NCBI GenBank assembly: GCA_023091735.1 | Contig: JALKBU010000558.1 | Location: forward strand, 1-33,481 | Length of the DNA stretch: 33,481 nt | Direction: 5' to 3' | From: Trichomonas tenax | Taxonomy: Eukaryota > Parabasalia > Trichomonadida > Trichomonadidae | In this document: piece after piece, positions 19,233 to 28,717 of the stretch | Layout of the letters: each line of letters begins with the position of its first letter | How positions within the stretch are numbered: position 1 is the first letter of the stretch | Position numbers and translations under genes: made by a program | Notes under the pieces: model-generated | The model's database searches: none | What the model was told of the DNA's origin: nothing | The model's input: the letters and a program-made list of their open reading frames with translations, nothing else

Positions 19233-21428
19233 TTAGTGTCCGAACATTTTCATTATATTTCGAAGTTGTGCAACTTCATATGGAGAGACTCTTCTCATCA
19301 TTTCTTCCATTTGAACAGCTTCTGGATCTTGTTGTTCATTGTGTTGTGTTGAATTTTCATTTTCTTCATCATTTTCTATGTTTTGATTTTCAATATTGAT
19401 TTGAATGTTTTCATTTTCGTTTTGGATATATTCATTTTCTTCAACATCACTGGCGTTAACGATGCTTACTTCTCGTTCTCCTTCATCAATAGTATCATAG
19501 CTTTCTTCTTCGGAGTGATTTTGTTCTTCTTCGATTCTCTGTTGCATTTCGAGATCGTGATTATCATTGTATTGGTAAATGTCATCATCAGGAGGATCTT
19601 TTTCGATTGGCATGTTTGGTATTTCACCTGCTGGGAATGGTTCTTCTCCCATATCATCATCTGACTCTTCATAGAGTTCTCTCATTCCATCTAATTGTTT
19701 CACGTACTTGTTGTACTTGTTTCCGAGAACTTTCTTCATTTCTTCGGGTCAAGATCTGGAAATTATGGAACTTGTCGATATACATCATCAAGCTGACGTT
19801 CTCTTTGCCTACAATGTCACACCTTGAGCCGTGTCTTATCAAGGAGTTGCACATCTTTGTGTCGTTTTCGATGGCTGCGTGAATCAAAGCGTTCAGTATA
19901 TCCATACGCGCAAGCAAGATGACATGCATTGGTTTGTGCAAAGGTCTGATTTGCTGGATATCCTTTCTCTACCAACATTTTTGCAACATCAGGGAAACCT
20001 CTGCTGTATGCTTTGATTATAACTGGTTTTCCATCAGCTCCTTTTGCGTTGATCTTAACTCCTGCTTCAATCAACATCTTCGCTTTAGTGTCTCTCTTCT
20101 GGCTAAGAACAACATAAAGGAGATCATTTCCTTGCTCATCTTTTTCATTGAGATTTACTCCTTTCTTCAACAAAAGTTCAACACTTCTGTCGCATCCATA
20201 ACGAACGGCATAAATAATTGGAGCGATTTTGTTGCTGTCTTTCAAGCCCGGATTGGCACCGAAAGCCGAAAGAGCTTCGAGGCAGCAGCATCTGCACTGC
20301 ATACAGCTCATTATTAAAGGAGTTCTGCCTTTCTTATCACGCAAATTGACATCGAAACCTTTTCTGATCAAAAATTCGACGAAAAATGGATTTTGTTGAG
20401 TTGCTGCGATATGCAAAAGACTTTGGCCATCATCATTGATGAAATTGAGATCAGCATCACACGCAAAGAGTGCCATAAATGAATCCTGTGAGCTATTTTC
20501 GACAGCGACAACAATCGGTCTTTTGACTTCATTAGTTGAAAAATTAATATTCGCGCCGTTGCTATAGAAGTATTTTATGAGATATGATTGATTATAATGT
20601 GCCAATGCATTTAAAATTGTGTCCTTATTCTTGTCAACGAAATCAAGATTCTTGATGCGCTCCAATTTATCAAAAATCGAGAAAAAGTTGTATGAATTGA
20701 CAATTTCATCAAACATTGGTGCAAGCTTTGCATTAGCGATCAGCCAGTTTACACACTCGTTGTTGTGACACCTGGTGGCTGAAATAACGCATTCTTTCGT
20801 TGGTTTCACTCTTTTAGAGAGCATTTTGATCATTTCCATGTTTTGATTTCTGAACGCGTATTCCAATGCTTTTTCTGTCACCTGGTAGTTCAGTGAATAT
20901 AAATGTTTGAAAATATTCATTGCATTCGCTTTGCACGCGTATTCAATCGGTAAATCTGTGTCATTATCGAGTTTTGATCTTCTTCCAAAGATATCGAGCG
21001 CCATAAGCCTCTTAAGACCCTCTACATTGTCTTGGTGGAACATAAATTTGGTTGTTACTTCTTCAGAGAAAGGATCGAAAATTAATTCTAATTTTTTACC
21101 AGGAGTCACGTCGATTTTACTGCTTTTTATGACACATGCTATGCGGAGAAGAGATAAAATACTGCCTTTTGTTTCGAATTTGATTAAATTAATATCTGGT
21201 TTACATTTTTTCCATATTATTGTAGCAAACTTCTGCAGCAAGATAAGAATTGAGGTATCTGATATTTACAGCGTCTAATACTTGATATGGAGTAAGATGT
21301 TCTTTTTCGATGCAATTTATTGCTTTTTCCGCGATTTCGGTGTAATTATTCATATCCATTCGACATATATCATCGGTCACTTTTATAATTTCGTCGATAT
21401 CATCGGTTATTACATATGTTTTAGTCAT
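19233..21428 (-). pseudogene. Ankyrin-repeat gene with three frameshifts
   Basis: Four overlapping minus-strand frames read as one protein of about 730 residues. The N-terminal part (from MTKTYVITDDIDE at 21428) and the following region look like the DUF3447 ankyrin proteins abundant in trichomonads. Repeats such as DDGQSLLHIAATQQNPFFVEF, DKKGRTPLIMSCMQC and DSNKIAPIIYAVRYG follow. The end is an Asn/Glu/Asp-rich tail of about 130 residues closing with LRNIMKMFGH. The frame breaks near 21206-21211 (in a run of six A on the coding strand), near 19891-19905, and near 19739-19760. Each break would be mended by removing one base. Otherwise the frames are long and clean. It is a young pseudogene, or a real gene with errors in the assembly. 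Ankyrin proteins bind other proteins; no specific role can be given. Confidence 0.75.
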
Positions 21429-21473
21429 GAAATTTCCGAAAAAATGGAAACAAAAATATGTCATTTTAAATAT

Positions 21474-21794
21474 TCTACATGACAAATTTCATATGGTTAC
21501 ACGTCATTTTCATATTTACATGACATTTTATATATAAATTTACACATCAAATTTTTAGAATTTACACAACACAAAAAGTATTTACACGTCAATTTCTAAA
21601 AATTTATATAACATAATTATTATTTACACGACATATTTAATTTTTACATGTTATTAATGATTAGGGTATTTTATATGTTAAATTATTTAATTTATATGAA
21701 AATTCTGGAGTTCTAATAATGAATTGACATAATTTGACAAAATATATTATTGAATTTTGTTAACATTACAAAACATTTTTGTATTTACATGTCA
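21474..21794 (-). promoter_or_regulatory. Dense cluster of about nine TGNCRYGTAAA motifs
   Basis: Read on the minus strand, the motif recurs at 21474-21484, 21496-21506, 21515-21525, 21539-21549, 21561-21571, 21581-21591, 21623-21633 and 21643-21653, with an isolated copy at 21784-21794. The first eight have start-to-start spacings of about 19-42 bp, often close to 20. All face the ankyrin gene starting at 21428. This is the densest cluster in the window. The copies at 21539 and 21561 depart from the consensus. Confidence 0.55.
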
Positions 21795-21809
21795 TTTTTA
21801 TCTCTAAAT

Positions 21810-22073
21810 CTATTTGAATTGATTGAAAATATCAAAAATATTTGCATAGTTCATTTTATGCAAAACTGTGATAGCATCTGCAGACAGATCATTGAGTACA
21901 GATGAGATGTACAATTTTGCTGTCCAGTCAGTTAACTGCGAGCGATCAAGAACACCATCAGTTGCTGCTTGACTGACACTAATGTGATATTTTCCATCTA
22001 GTTTTGATACTTTTACAACATTCGCTTGCAGTTTAATAGTTCTATAAAGGTTTACCATTGTTATACCAAACAT
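21810..22073 (-). CDS. Small protein of unknown function (87 residues)
   Basis: A clean 87-codon frame with a start at 22073 and balanced codon use, in DNA richer in GC than its flanks. It reads as alternating strands and one helix: YRTIKLQANVVKVS, then KYHISVSQAATDG, then a helix-rich end with LSADAITVLHKMNY. There is no signal peptide, membrane segment or cysteine pair. I do not recognise the family. It lies upstream of the ankyrin gene on the same strand. The ATG at 22073 or the internal one at 22058 could be the start. Confidence 0.55.
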   Translation of the reverse strand: MFGITMVNLYRTIKLQANVVKVSKLDGKYHISVSQAATDGVLDRSQLTDWTAKLYISSVLNDLSADAITVLHKMNYANIFDIFNQFK

Positions 22074-22132
22074 ACATCATATACAAAATTTTGATTACAA
22101 TAACAAAAGGCCTTAAAATGATAAATGAAACC

Positions 22133-22611
22133 AAATCATTATCGAGAAAAGATGATATTCAATCCATTCCATCAGTAAATCACCAAAAAACATATTTTTA
22201 AACAACTCCATATTTATAATATCTATTAGCTTCAAAAAGATAAATTATTTCAAATAATCACTCAAATAACAATATAATTGATCTATTCCATCAAAAATAC
22301 ACAATAATACACAATTAGAATCCATACATATGCTTGTAATAGTTGTAATAATTTCCAACGTAATTTATATTAAATCACCGCTCAAAAGAAGAAATAATCA
22401 ATCCTTTCCTTTGGATAACAATCAGAAAACAAAATTTCAAAACAGAGCTATGTTCATAACGTCTCTCTGAATCAAAAACACAGAAGATATCATATCATCA
22501 TTCAAAACAAGAGATAATCGATCCCTTCCTTCACAAAGAGGCTACAAAACACCCAGAAATACCAAAAACATGCTCAAAAGAAGAGAATAAAAAGAAAGCT
22601 ATCGTCGGAAT
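22133..22611. repeat. Four degenerate tandem repeats, 120-bp period
   Basis: Each unit begins with a sequence like ATCACTCAAAAGAAGA followed by ATAATCGATCC and a C/T-rich part. Units start at about 22133, 22252, 22372 and 22492, giving spacings of 119, 120 and 120 bp. Identity between units is modest but the phase is exact. The block fills the space between the 87-residue gene and the C2 gene. No frame runs through it. Confidence 0.7.
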
Positions 22612-22650
22612 AAATTTTTATTTCTGTCAATAAAAGTGAAACAAAAAAAT

Positions 22651-24285
22651 ATGTCGCTTAAATTCACTGTCATTTCCGGTTATAATCTTCCGATTGCGGA
22701 CCTAAAGTCGTCAGATCCATACGTTAAAATGTACGTCGACGGCCCAATCAAAGTTTACCTCACGAAGACGTCGACAATAAAGAGCAACTTGAATCCGAAG
22801 TGGAATGAGACGTTCTACTTCAACACAGTACGTGGCGCTCGAATCTTCTTGGACGTTTTCGATGAAAGCCTCGGAAACGACCAGCAGATCGCCCACGGAG
22901 TTTTCGATCCGATGATTCACCCGTTCGGAGCGGAAGTGACGATCCCACTCATCCCGGACATCAGCAAGGGAGGAGAGGGCTGCACAATAAAGGTATTCGC
23001 GTCGTTCAAAGAAACAAATCCGCCGCCAAATTCGTCTACATCGTCTTTTCAGGCCCCACACTACATCACATTCGAGCCCGATGAGCCGGTAGTACTGCAC
23101 CCACCGCTAATTGAGTCGAGGAAGCACGCTTTGCCGTATCCAATTCCGTTCCAGCTCTCTGCGATACTTTACAACAAAGGCGACAACTCCGCCACCGTCG
23201 TCAATGCCGATAATAGAGCGGAAAAGGGCGTAAATCACTCCGGACACCATCCTGTGATGTCATTCAAAACATTCACTCAATCACTGCGTATTGACCCACA
23301 GGTCGTCACGAAATCGGGTGTTTCGCATGTCTTCATTACGATAAACACACAGGATATCAGGACTCTCAAAAATTTGTGCAAAGGAGGCGGCTTCTTAACG
23401 ATTTGGGACTCTTTTGAGAAAGGAAACAACTACAAGAAGGGTGCTCCATACAGGTTTGATGCCAAAGTCCGCGAGAAAGAGATCGTTCTCACACCTGTTC
23501 AGAGAATCAAAATTAACTTCGATTCTGCGGCTGTTTTTGCTGTTCTCGCATCAGCGCCAGTTTCAACGGCTGCCATCCGCTATAACCCCGGCTTCTTATA
23601 TCTCCCGAACCAGAATCAGGACGGCGCTTTGACACCACAAACACCGAACTCCGCAATCCGCAGTGTCTTACAGCAGGAGACAGGGCTCAACGCTCAGCTC
23701 ACACAGATACAGCCGGCGCTCCCGATATGCGCACCAACGCCGATCTCCACGACGTTCAAGAACTTCTTCGGAATCACTTCAGGCACTGAGCACTCAGTCT
23801 TGAGAACAAAGATAACGAACGCGAAGGAACACAAGCTTTTCATCGCTGCTTTCAGGCCAGACTTGACTATTTTCGACTGCATCACTGATAAGACATCATC
23901 ATTGTGCGAGAACTCCATCTTAAACGCAACAAATAACCCAAGCATAGTTCTCGATCGCGTTCCTGAGGATGTTTCTTTCATTGGCTTCTGCCTTGTCGGC
24001 GAAAAGCCATTAAATTACACCACAAAGAAGGACTTCCTTAACCCACTCACGCTCGTCAAGGATACATCACAGCCACAGCTCGTTCTCGGCGTTACAGGCG
24101 GCACTGATATCCAGAACTTCACGATGCCTGCATCAAAAACAAGGACTTCTTTCATGTGGTTCATCTTGTTCAGAGAACCATTCGGCGGATGGGCTTTGCT
24201 TTCAATAAGGATCCCTGTAGAAGCAAAGAACGCTCTTGAAGCTTGCGAGTGCATGAAGAGGGTTATTATTAAGCAGCTTAAATAA
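22651..24285 (+). CDS. C2-domain protein with TerD-like regions
   Basis: This is a 544-residue protein. Residues 1-120 form a C2 domain with the calcium-binding aspartates in the expected places: D17 and D22 in IADLKSSDPYVK, and D68, D71 and D77 in LDVFDESLGNDQ. It probably binds membranes when calcium rises. The rest (about 155-540) is mostly beta structure. Two blocks recall the TerD family: GVNHSGHHP with SHVFITIN near 195-235, and RVPEDVSFIGFCLVG with FREPFGGWALLSI toward the end. TerD domains are also calcium-binding, so the pairing makes sense, but the match is by eye. A GTG at 22636 would add five residues; the ATG at 22651 fits the C2 fold and is preferred. The gene is GC-richer than its surroundings and has tandem repeats on both sides. 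Confidence 0.8.
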   Translation: MSLKFTVISGYNLPIADLKSSDPYVKMYVDGPIKVYLTKTSTIKSNLNPKWNETFYFNTVRGARIFLDVFDESLGNDQQIAHGVFDPMIHPFGAEVTIPLIPDISKGGEGCTIKVFASFKETNPPPNSSTSSFQAPHYITFEPDEPVVLHPPLIESRKHALPYPIPFQLSAILYNKGDNSATVVNADNRAEKGVNHSGHHPVMSFKTFTQSLRIDPQVVTKSGVSHVFITINTQDIRTLKNLCKGGGFLTIWDSFEKGNNYKKGAPYRFDAKVREKEIVLTPVQRIKINFDSAAVFAVLASAPVSTAAIRYNPGFLYLPNQNQDGALTPQTPNSAIRSVLQQETGLNAQLTQIQPALPICAPTPISTTFKNFFGITSGTEHSVLRTKITNAKEHKLFIAAFRPDLTIFDCITDKTSSLCENSILNATNNPSIVLDRVPEDVSFIGFCLVGEKPLNYTTKKDFLNPLTLVKDTSQPQLVLGVTGGTDIQNFTMPASKTRTSFMWFILFREPFGGWALLSIRIPVEAKNALEACECMKRVIIKQLK

Positions 24286-24307
24286 TTTTGTAGATCCTAT
24301 TTTGATA

Positions 24308-24620
24308 TTTTGATTAAAAGTTTAATTTTCGATTTTTTTATCTAACAAATAAAGAGCTTTCATCCAAAGTATATTATTACTTAGAATGTTTTTCTGAAAC
24401 AAAGAATTATTTTGATCAATTGATGAAACAATTGATCTTCGATTTTTATAATATAAATCAAAAGATTTCACCCAAGATATGTTGCTCAATAAATCAATTT
24501 TAAAAAACAAAGAATTATTTTGATTAAAAGTTTGATTTTCGATATTTTATATAACAAACAAAAAGCTTTCATCCAAGGCATGTTAATTAATAAATTATTT
24601 TTCTAATACAATGAGACATT
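24308..24620. repeat. Three tandem repeats of about 105 bp
   Basis: Units start at about 24308, 24411 and 24518. Each carries a TTTTGATTAAAAGTTT-type start, then TTCGATTTTT, then a GCTTTCATCCAAG-type core, then an A/T-rich end. They lie between the C2 gene's stop and the Sec24 gene. The second unit is the most diverged. There is no coding potential. They do not obviously match the 120-bp repeats on the other side of the C2 gene. Confidence 0.75.
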
Positions 24621-24688
24621 TTAATTTTGATAAATATTTGATGAAAATCATAAAATAATGAAAGAATCATTTAAGATTTGTGTATAAA

Positions 24689-26704
24689 ATGATCAATGGT
24701 ATTAATGATGTTCATTTTTTTATAATGTTTGATGAATATTCGCGACAAGACGTAGAAATGCCGCTAAATTGCTGCGAGAAAGTTGAAGATCCGCCATGGC
24801 AGAATCCACAGATACTGAATCCATCGGATTTTCCTTCATATTTCAGGCCAACAACTTCATCATTCCCTAGATCGCCAGATCTTTATTCAAAGTCATGCAT
24901 TCCTTTAGGTGTAACAATATCACCAGGAAATGTTCAAACAGACCAAATTTTTGATTTATCAAAAAATAATATAATCAGATGTCATCGATGTAATGCGTTT
25001 TTGAGTCTATGGGCGCAATTAATTAACGAAAAAACATGGGTTTGCCCAATATGCGATTCACAAAATATTGATATTTCGGGCTCTGCAAAATTAAGCGAAC
25101 GACCTGAAAGAAAATCGTCTGTTGTCGATATAATAGCGCCAAGCACTTATGTAGAGATGTCTGATGCTTGTCCATCGTTTTTGTTTCTCATTGATGTTTC
25201 ACAAGATTCAATTTCAAAATATTTTGCACAAACGATTGCGAAGTCCATTCTTGCATCATTTGATTCACTTAGTGACGAAGCAATGATTTCTCTTGTAACA
25301 TATTCGAATACTGTCACCGTTTATGATCTTTTAAGCATGAAAAAATCAACTTTTGTCGATTTAGAAGAAATGAATGTAATTGCTTCTCCAAACAAATTTA
25401 AACTCTCTAAAAGCAATCTGGAAGTATGCTTGAATGAGATAATCAATATGCAGCAAGGAGAAGTCGGAAATTGCTTTGGAAATGGAATTAAAGTTGCTCA
25501 AAGTGTTTTGAAGAAAATAGGAGGACTTATTTTAGCGTTTGTTTCATCTGTTCCCAATATAGGACCATACAGAATAATACAATCGAATGATGTCAATCAA
25601 TTCAAACCGAATATAGAAGGAAATAATAGATTTTACCAGAAAATATCAAACGAATTTATAAAATCAGGAATCACTGTTTCTTTGTTTTCTTTTAGCTCAG
25701 AGATGCCGACATTAGGAGTTTTACCAGGTTTAACAGGTGGAAAATGCTTTTATTATCATCAGAACGAGTTACTGCAGTTGCATAGAGATATCTTTGAGAC
25801 TCTTTCAACAAAATATTTGTGGAACACAAATCTTAGATTGAGAGTTCCCGATCCACTTTTAGTGAAAATGATTCACGGAAATTTATCACTGAGAGACAGA
25901 AATCTTATCTCAATTCCTGTACTTGATCCACGCGATTCAATAACGTTTGAGTTTTCGCTCGAAACTCATATAACGAAGCCGAGCATTGTTTTACAATTCG
26001 CATTAGTTTTCACGAATGACAAATTGCAAAGAATGATCAGAATTTTCACATTCTCAGTTGCAGCAACATCTAAAGCAGAAATATTGTTTAAGAATGTAGA
26101 TGAAGCAGCTGTTTCAGCACTAATTTTCAAGCGAGGAATCGTTTCAACACTTGCAAATAACGCAAAAAATGGTCGTGACAACTTTATTAAAGATTCAACA
26201 AATTTCGTTTCAAAATCACTTTTATTCATCATTTCTCCTCACATTACACTCGCATTGATATACAGCAGCTTATTTAGTTCTAATTCTGATATAAACAGCA
26301 CAATTAGCACTTTAATATCATGCAGAAGTTTGAATATCATCGAATCATGTTTATTCGCTTATCCTCGATTAATAAAAATAGAGGATGGTGTTACATGCAG
26401 ACTTCGACGTGAAGAATTGAGAGCATCTCCTTTAGTGCTGCATCAGTGGGACAGAATCTTTATTTATGTCAAAAATGATGAAGAAATGAACAAAATAGTT
26501 GAAGGAATCAACAAAATTGATTCATCAATTAATATGGACAAAATCATAGATTTGAAGCTCAAAAATACAATCAATGATTGCTTATCTATCAGCGGAAGGT
26601 TTCTTCCAATATTTGCTGTATTTGGTGAATCAAATTTCGCTAAATTTATGATTGAAGATAATTTTAATAAGAATGTTCTATCTTTTGTTAACGCAAACAC
26701 ATAA
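24689..26704 (+). CDS. SEC24: COPII coat subunit Sec24
   Basis: This is a 671-residue cargo-binding subunit of the COPII coat, which buds vesicles from the endoplasmic reticulum. The order of parts is right. An arginine/proline entry block (YFRPTTSSFPRSPDLYSKS) leads to IPLGVTISPG. The zinc finger follows, with cysteines at C98, C101, C119 and C122 (CHRCNAF, WVCPICDSQN). Next is the trunk with FLFLIDVSQDS, then LGVLPGLTGGKCFYY, and the beta and helical parts. A gelsolin-like end is weak (HQWDRIFIYVK). The usual long proline-rich N-terminus is absent, which makes it shorter than most. The true start is unsure: ATG at 24689 or 24725. A GTG at 24680 is unlikely. Confidence 0.9.
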   Translation: MINGINDVHFFIMFDEYSRQDVEMPLNCCEKVEDPPWQNPQILNPSDFPSYFRPTTSSFPRSPDLYSKSCIPLGVTISPGNVQTDQIFDLSKNNIIRCHRCNAFLSLWAQLINEKTWVCPICDSQNIDISGSAKLSERPERKSSVVDIIAPSTYVEMSDACPSFLFLIDVSQDSISKYFAQTIAKSILASFDSLSDEAMISLVTYSNTVTVYDLLSMKKSTFVDLEEMNVIASPNKFKLSKSNLEVCLNEIINMQQGEVGNCFGNGIKVAQSVLKKIGGLILAFVSSVPNIGPYRIIQSNDVNQFKPNIEGNNRFYQKISNEFIKSGITVSLFSFSSEMPTLGVLPGLTGGKCFYYHQNELLQLHRDIFETLSTKYLWNTNLRLRVPDPLLVKMIHGNLSLRDRNLISIPVLDPRDSITFEFSLETHITKPSIVLQFALVFTNDKLQRMIRIFTFSVAATSKAEILFKNVDEAAVSALIFKRGIVSTLANNAKNGRDNFIKDSTNFVSKSLLFIISPHITLALIYSSLFSSNSDINSTISTLISCRSLNIIESCLFAYPRLIKIEDGVTCRLRREELRASPLVLHQWDRIFIYVKNDEEMNKIVEGINKIDSSINMDKIIDLKLKNTINDCLSISGRFLPIFAVFGESNFAKFMIEDNFNKNVLSFVNANT

Positions 26705-27155
26705 TATTATTGTTTTTAAACACATAGAGATTATTTACAAATTCCAATTATGTTTTAATATTTATTGACTTTTTAGATTTTAGTTCTTTTAAATGTCAAT
26801 AAGCACAAAAAGTGAGATTTTATTGATTTTATATAGAATGATGATAGTAAATTATAACAATTTTGATATTGAAATTATGAATTTTCAATTGAATGTTTTT
26901 AAAGAACTACAAGATGCTATATGATGGCGCATGAAAAATTGATGAATAGAACAATAGGTTTAATTGTATCAAAGATATGTTGATTAAATATGTTTCAAAT
27001 CATGTGCAGACTATAAAGAATGATAGTTTGCAAAGTACTGAATAATTCTTTATAAGATAATTTTCATTTTATGAACTATTGATGAATTTTGCAAAAGAAA
27101 GAATTTCCCTTTAAATTAAGGTTAAATTAAGACGTTTAGAAAACAAAAATTAAAA
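26705..27155. other. Intergenic, Sec24 to PARP-like gene
   Basis: About 450 bp of AT-rich DNA. I see no motif cluster, repeat or reading frame. The downstream gene's ATG is preceded by AACAAAAATTAAAA. Confidence 0.6.
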
Positions 27156-28358
27156 ATGGCGAAAGTTGAACGAAATCCAATGGAAAGAGTCTCAGTTCAG
27201 TCTCTTGTCGAAGAGAACAAAAGGCTGAGAAATAAATTAGCGGAAGCACAGCGTCTCAGCGCAAGTAATAACTCGATTCAATATTATTCTTCGGAAGATT
27301 CTGAATTTTTCGCCCAAGAGAACACGAAATCAACGAAAACACCACTCAGGCAGCCTAAATCTAAGATAAAATTAAGCCAAGAGCCACGAAACGTTAAAAA
27401 TTCGTCATCTAAATCGCAAACAAGCAATACATGGAAAGGACGCAGTAAGCAGAGGAGGAGAGCAGATCCAGCGCGTGTTGAAATGTATAATCAGCTTATT
27501 AAAGAAAATCACGATTTACGCGAGAAATTATTCATGGATGAGCTTATTTATTTGACTCCAGATGACATTACTCCAGAGGACATTGATCAGCTCATCGAAA
27601 ATTTAGTCAATGACAACGATTTACTTAAATTAGAAGTTCAGAGGCAAGAAGCCGCACAAGACAAAACAAGATACACAAAACACGAAATGTTCATCGGTCT
27701 TGAAGGCAACCGTGCTGGTTGCCAGTTCTGGGTTCCTTTATCTGAGTCACAAATCGCTGAAGAACAAGCGCGTGACACAACGCCTCTTCCGCTTCCTGCA
27801 AAACCATCAAAACCTCGTGCTCCATGCTCAAAGTGTGAGAAGGCGATGCTAATGATTTCCAGGATCCCTCCATATCCTCCTAACTCGACAGAAGTTACAG
27901 AAGACGAGACGAAACTCATCGCAAACTTTATCTTCACAGGACTCGGACGAGAAGTTGGTGTAACAAAGATAGAAAGGACTCTGTTCTATTGGAGGATGAT
28001 AGAGATGGAGAGAACAATGCACAATCTTCGTGTCGTGGCATACCAAAGCAATGAGATCGAAAAGATCGCGAGAACAGGTTTTGATTCAGCTGTTATTGTC
28101 TCGGAGCACTTCAAATACATAAATGATGACTTGAAGGCCAACGGGAAGGCTACATTCCTTCTCTGTGCAGCAGACGTAGGCTCTTCAACAACAAATCTCT
28201 GTGGACACACAACAGTGCCAACAAAGGGAGAAACAGAAGAAGCAAACGCAACATATGATTCGCTCTACTTCAAATATCACGGAGCTCAAGCAATGTTCGT
28301 TTTGAAGCCGGAAAGAATCATTCCTCTCTTTTATGTTATGATTGAGGAACAGAATTGA
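27156..28358 (+). CDS. Coiled-coil protein with degenerate PARP-like C-terminus
   Basis: This is a 400-residue protein. It begins with a coiled coil (VEENKRLRNKLAEAQRL) and a basic, serine-rich linker (residues 50-105), then a second coiled coil near 110-170. The last 150 residues follow the order of a PARP catalytic domain. VTKIERTLFYWRM resembles 'V..I.RI.N..LW..Y', and EIEKIARTGFDSA resembles the '.I...GF' after the HGT motif. FLLCAADVGS, YDSLYF and a final ERIIPLFYVMIEE match the closing strands. Where active enzymes have HGT there is AYQSN, so the NAD-gripping histidine appears lost. It would then be an inactive relative. One CxxC pair (CSKCEK) is present. The family assignment is by pattern only. 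The ATG at 27156 is the first in frame. Confidence 0.65.
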   Translation: MAKVERNPMERVSVQSLVEENKRLRNKLAEAQRLSASNNSIQYYSSEDSEFFAQENTKSTKTPLRQPKSKIKLSQEPRNVKNSSSKSQTSNTWKGRSKQRRRADPARVEMYNQLIKENHDLREKLFMDELIYLTPDDITPEDIDQLIENLVNDNDLLKLEVQRQEAAQDKTRYTKHEMFIGLEGNRAGCQFWVPLSESQIAEEQARDTTPLPLPAKPSKPRAPCSKCEKAMLMISRIPPYPPNSTEVTEDETKLIANFIFTGLGREVGVTKIERTLFYWRMIEMERTMHNLRVVAYQSNEIEKIARTGFDSAVIVSEHFKYINDDLKANGKATFLLCAADVGSSTTNLCGHTTVPTKGETEEANATYDSLYFKYHGAQAMFVLKPERIIPLFYVMIEEQN

Positions 28359-28717
28359 TTCTTGTCATTGTTTTTTTTTAAATCTTTGTATTTTGTATAT
28401 CTTTAAATGACGTCTTTTTATTACAAAAATTTGAACACATAGATGATACTTGTTATATGATTTCAATATTTCGATTTGATTATCTTTTTTTTCATATTTA
28501 TAAGAAATAATTTTAAGCATATAATCTATGCCTGCTGGAAATGAAACATTGAATATGAATGAATCAACATTTCGATTATTTTGACTTTGATGAAATATTG
28601 AAAGATAGAATTTGGAAGAAAGTTTTTGAAACTAGTATACCTTTAATCATTTGTTTGATCATTTAAATACAACTTACGATATAATTTTTTTGACTATTAT
28701 TAATAAATTAAATTTTT
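28359..28717. other. Intergenic between convergent genes
   Basis: About 360 bp of AT-rich DNA where the PARP-like gene and the disordered-protein gene end facing each other. T-rich stretches just past 28358 may aid 3'-end formation. No frame, repeat or motif cluster was seen. Confidence 0.6.

Noticed and set aside
19383..19664. A 93-codon plus-strand hydrophobic frame
   Set aside because: It is the antisense of the Asn/Glu-rich ankyrin tail, which reads as Phe/Ile-rich on the other strand.
22133..22611. CRISPR-like array
   Set aside because: Units are degenerate over their whole length, with no constant repeat and variable spacer pattern, and the genome is eukaryotic.
27638..27937. A 99-codon minus-strand frame inside the PARP-like gene
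   Set aside because: It lies antisense to an intact gene with good coding character and has no recognisable features.
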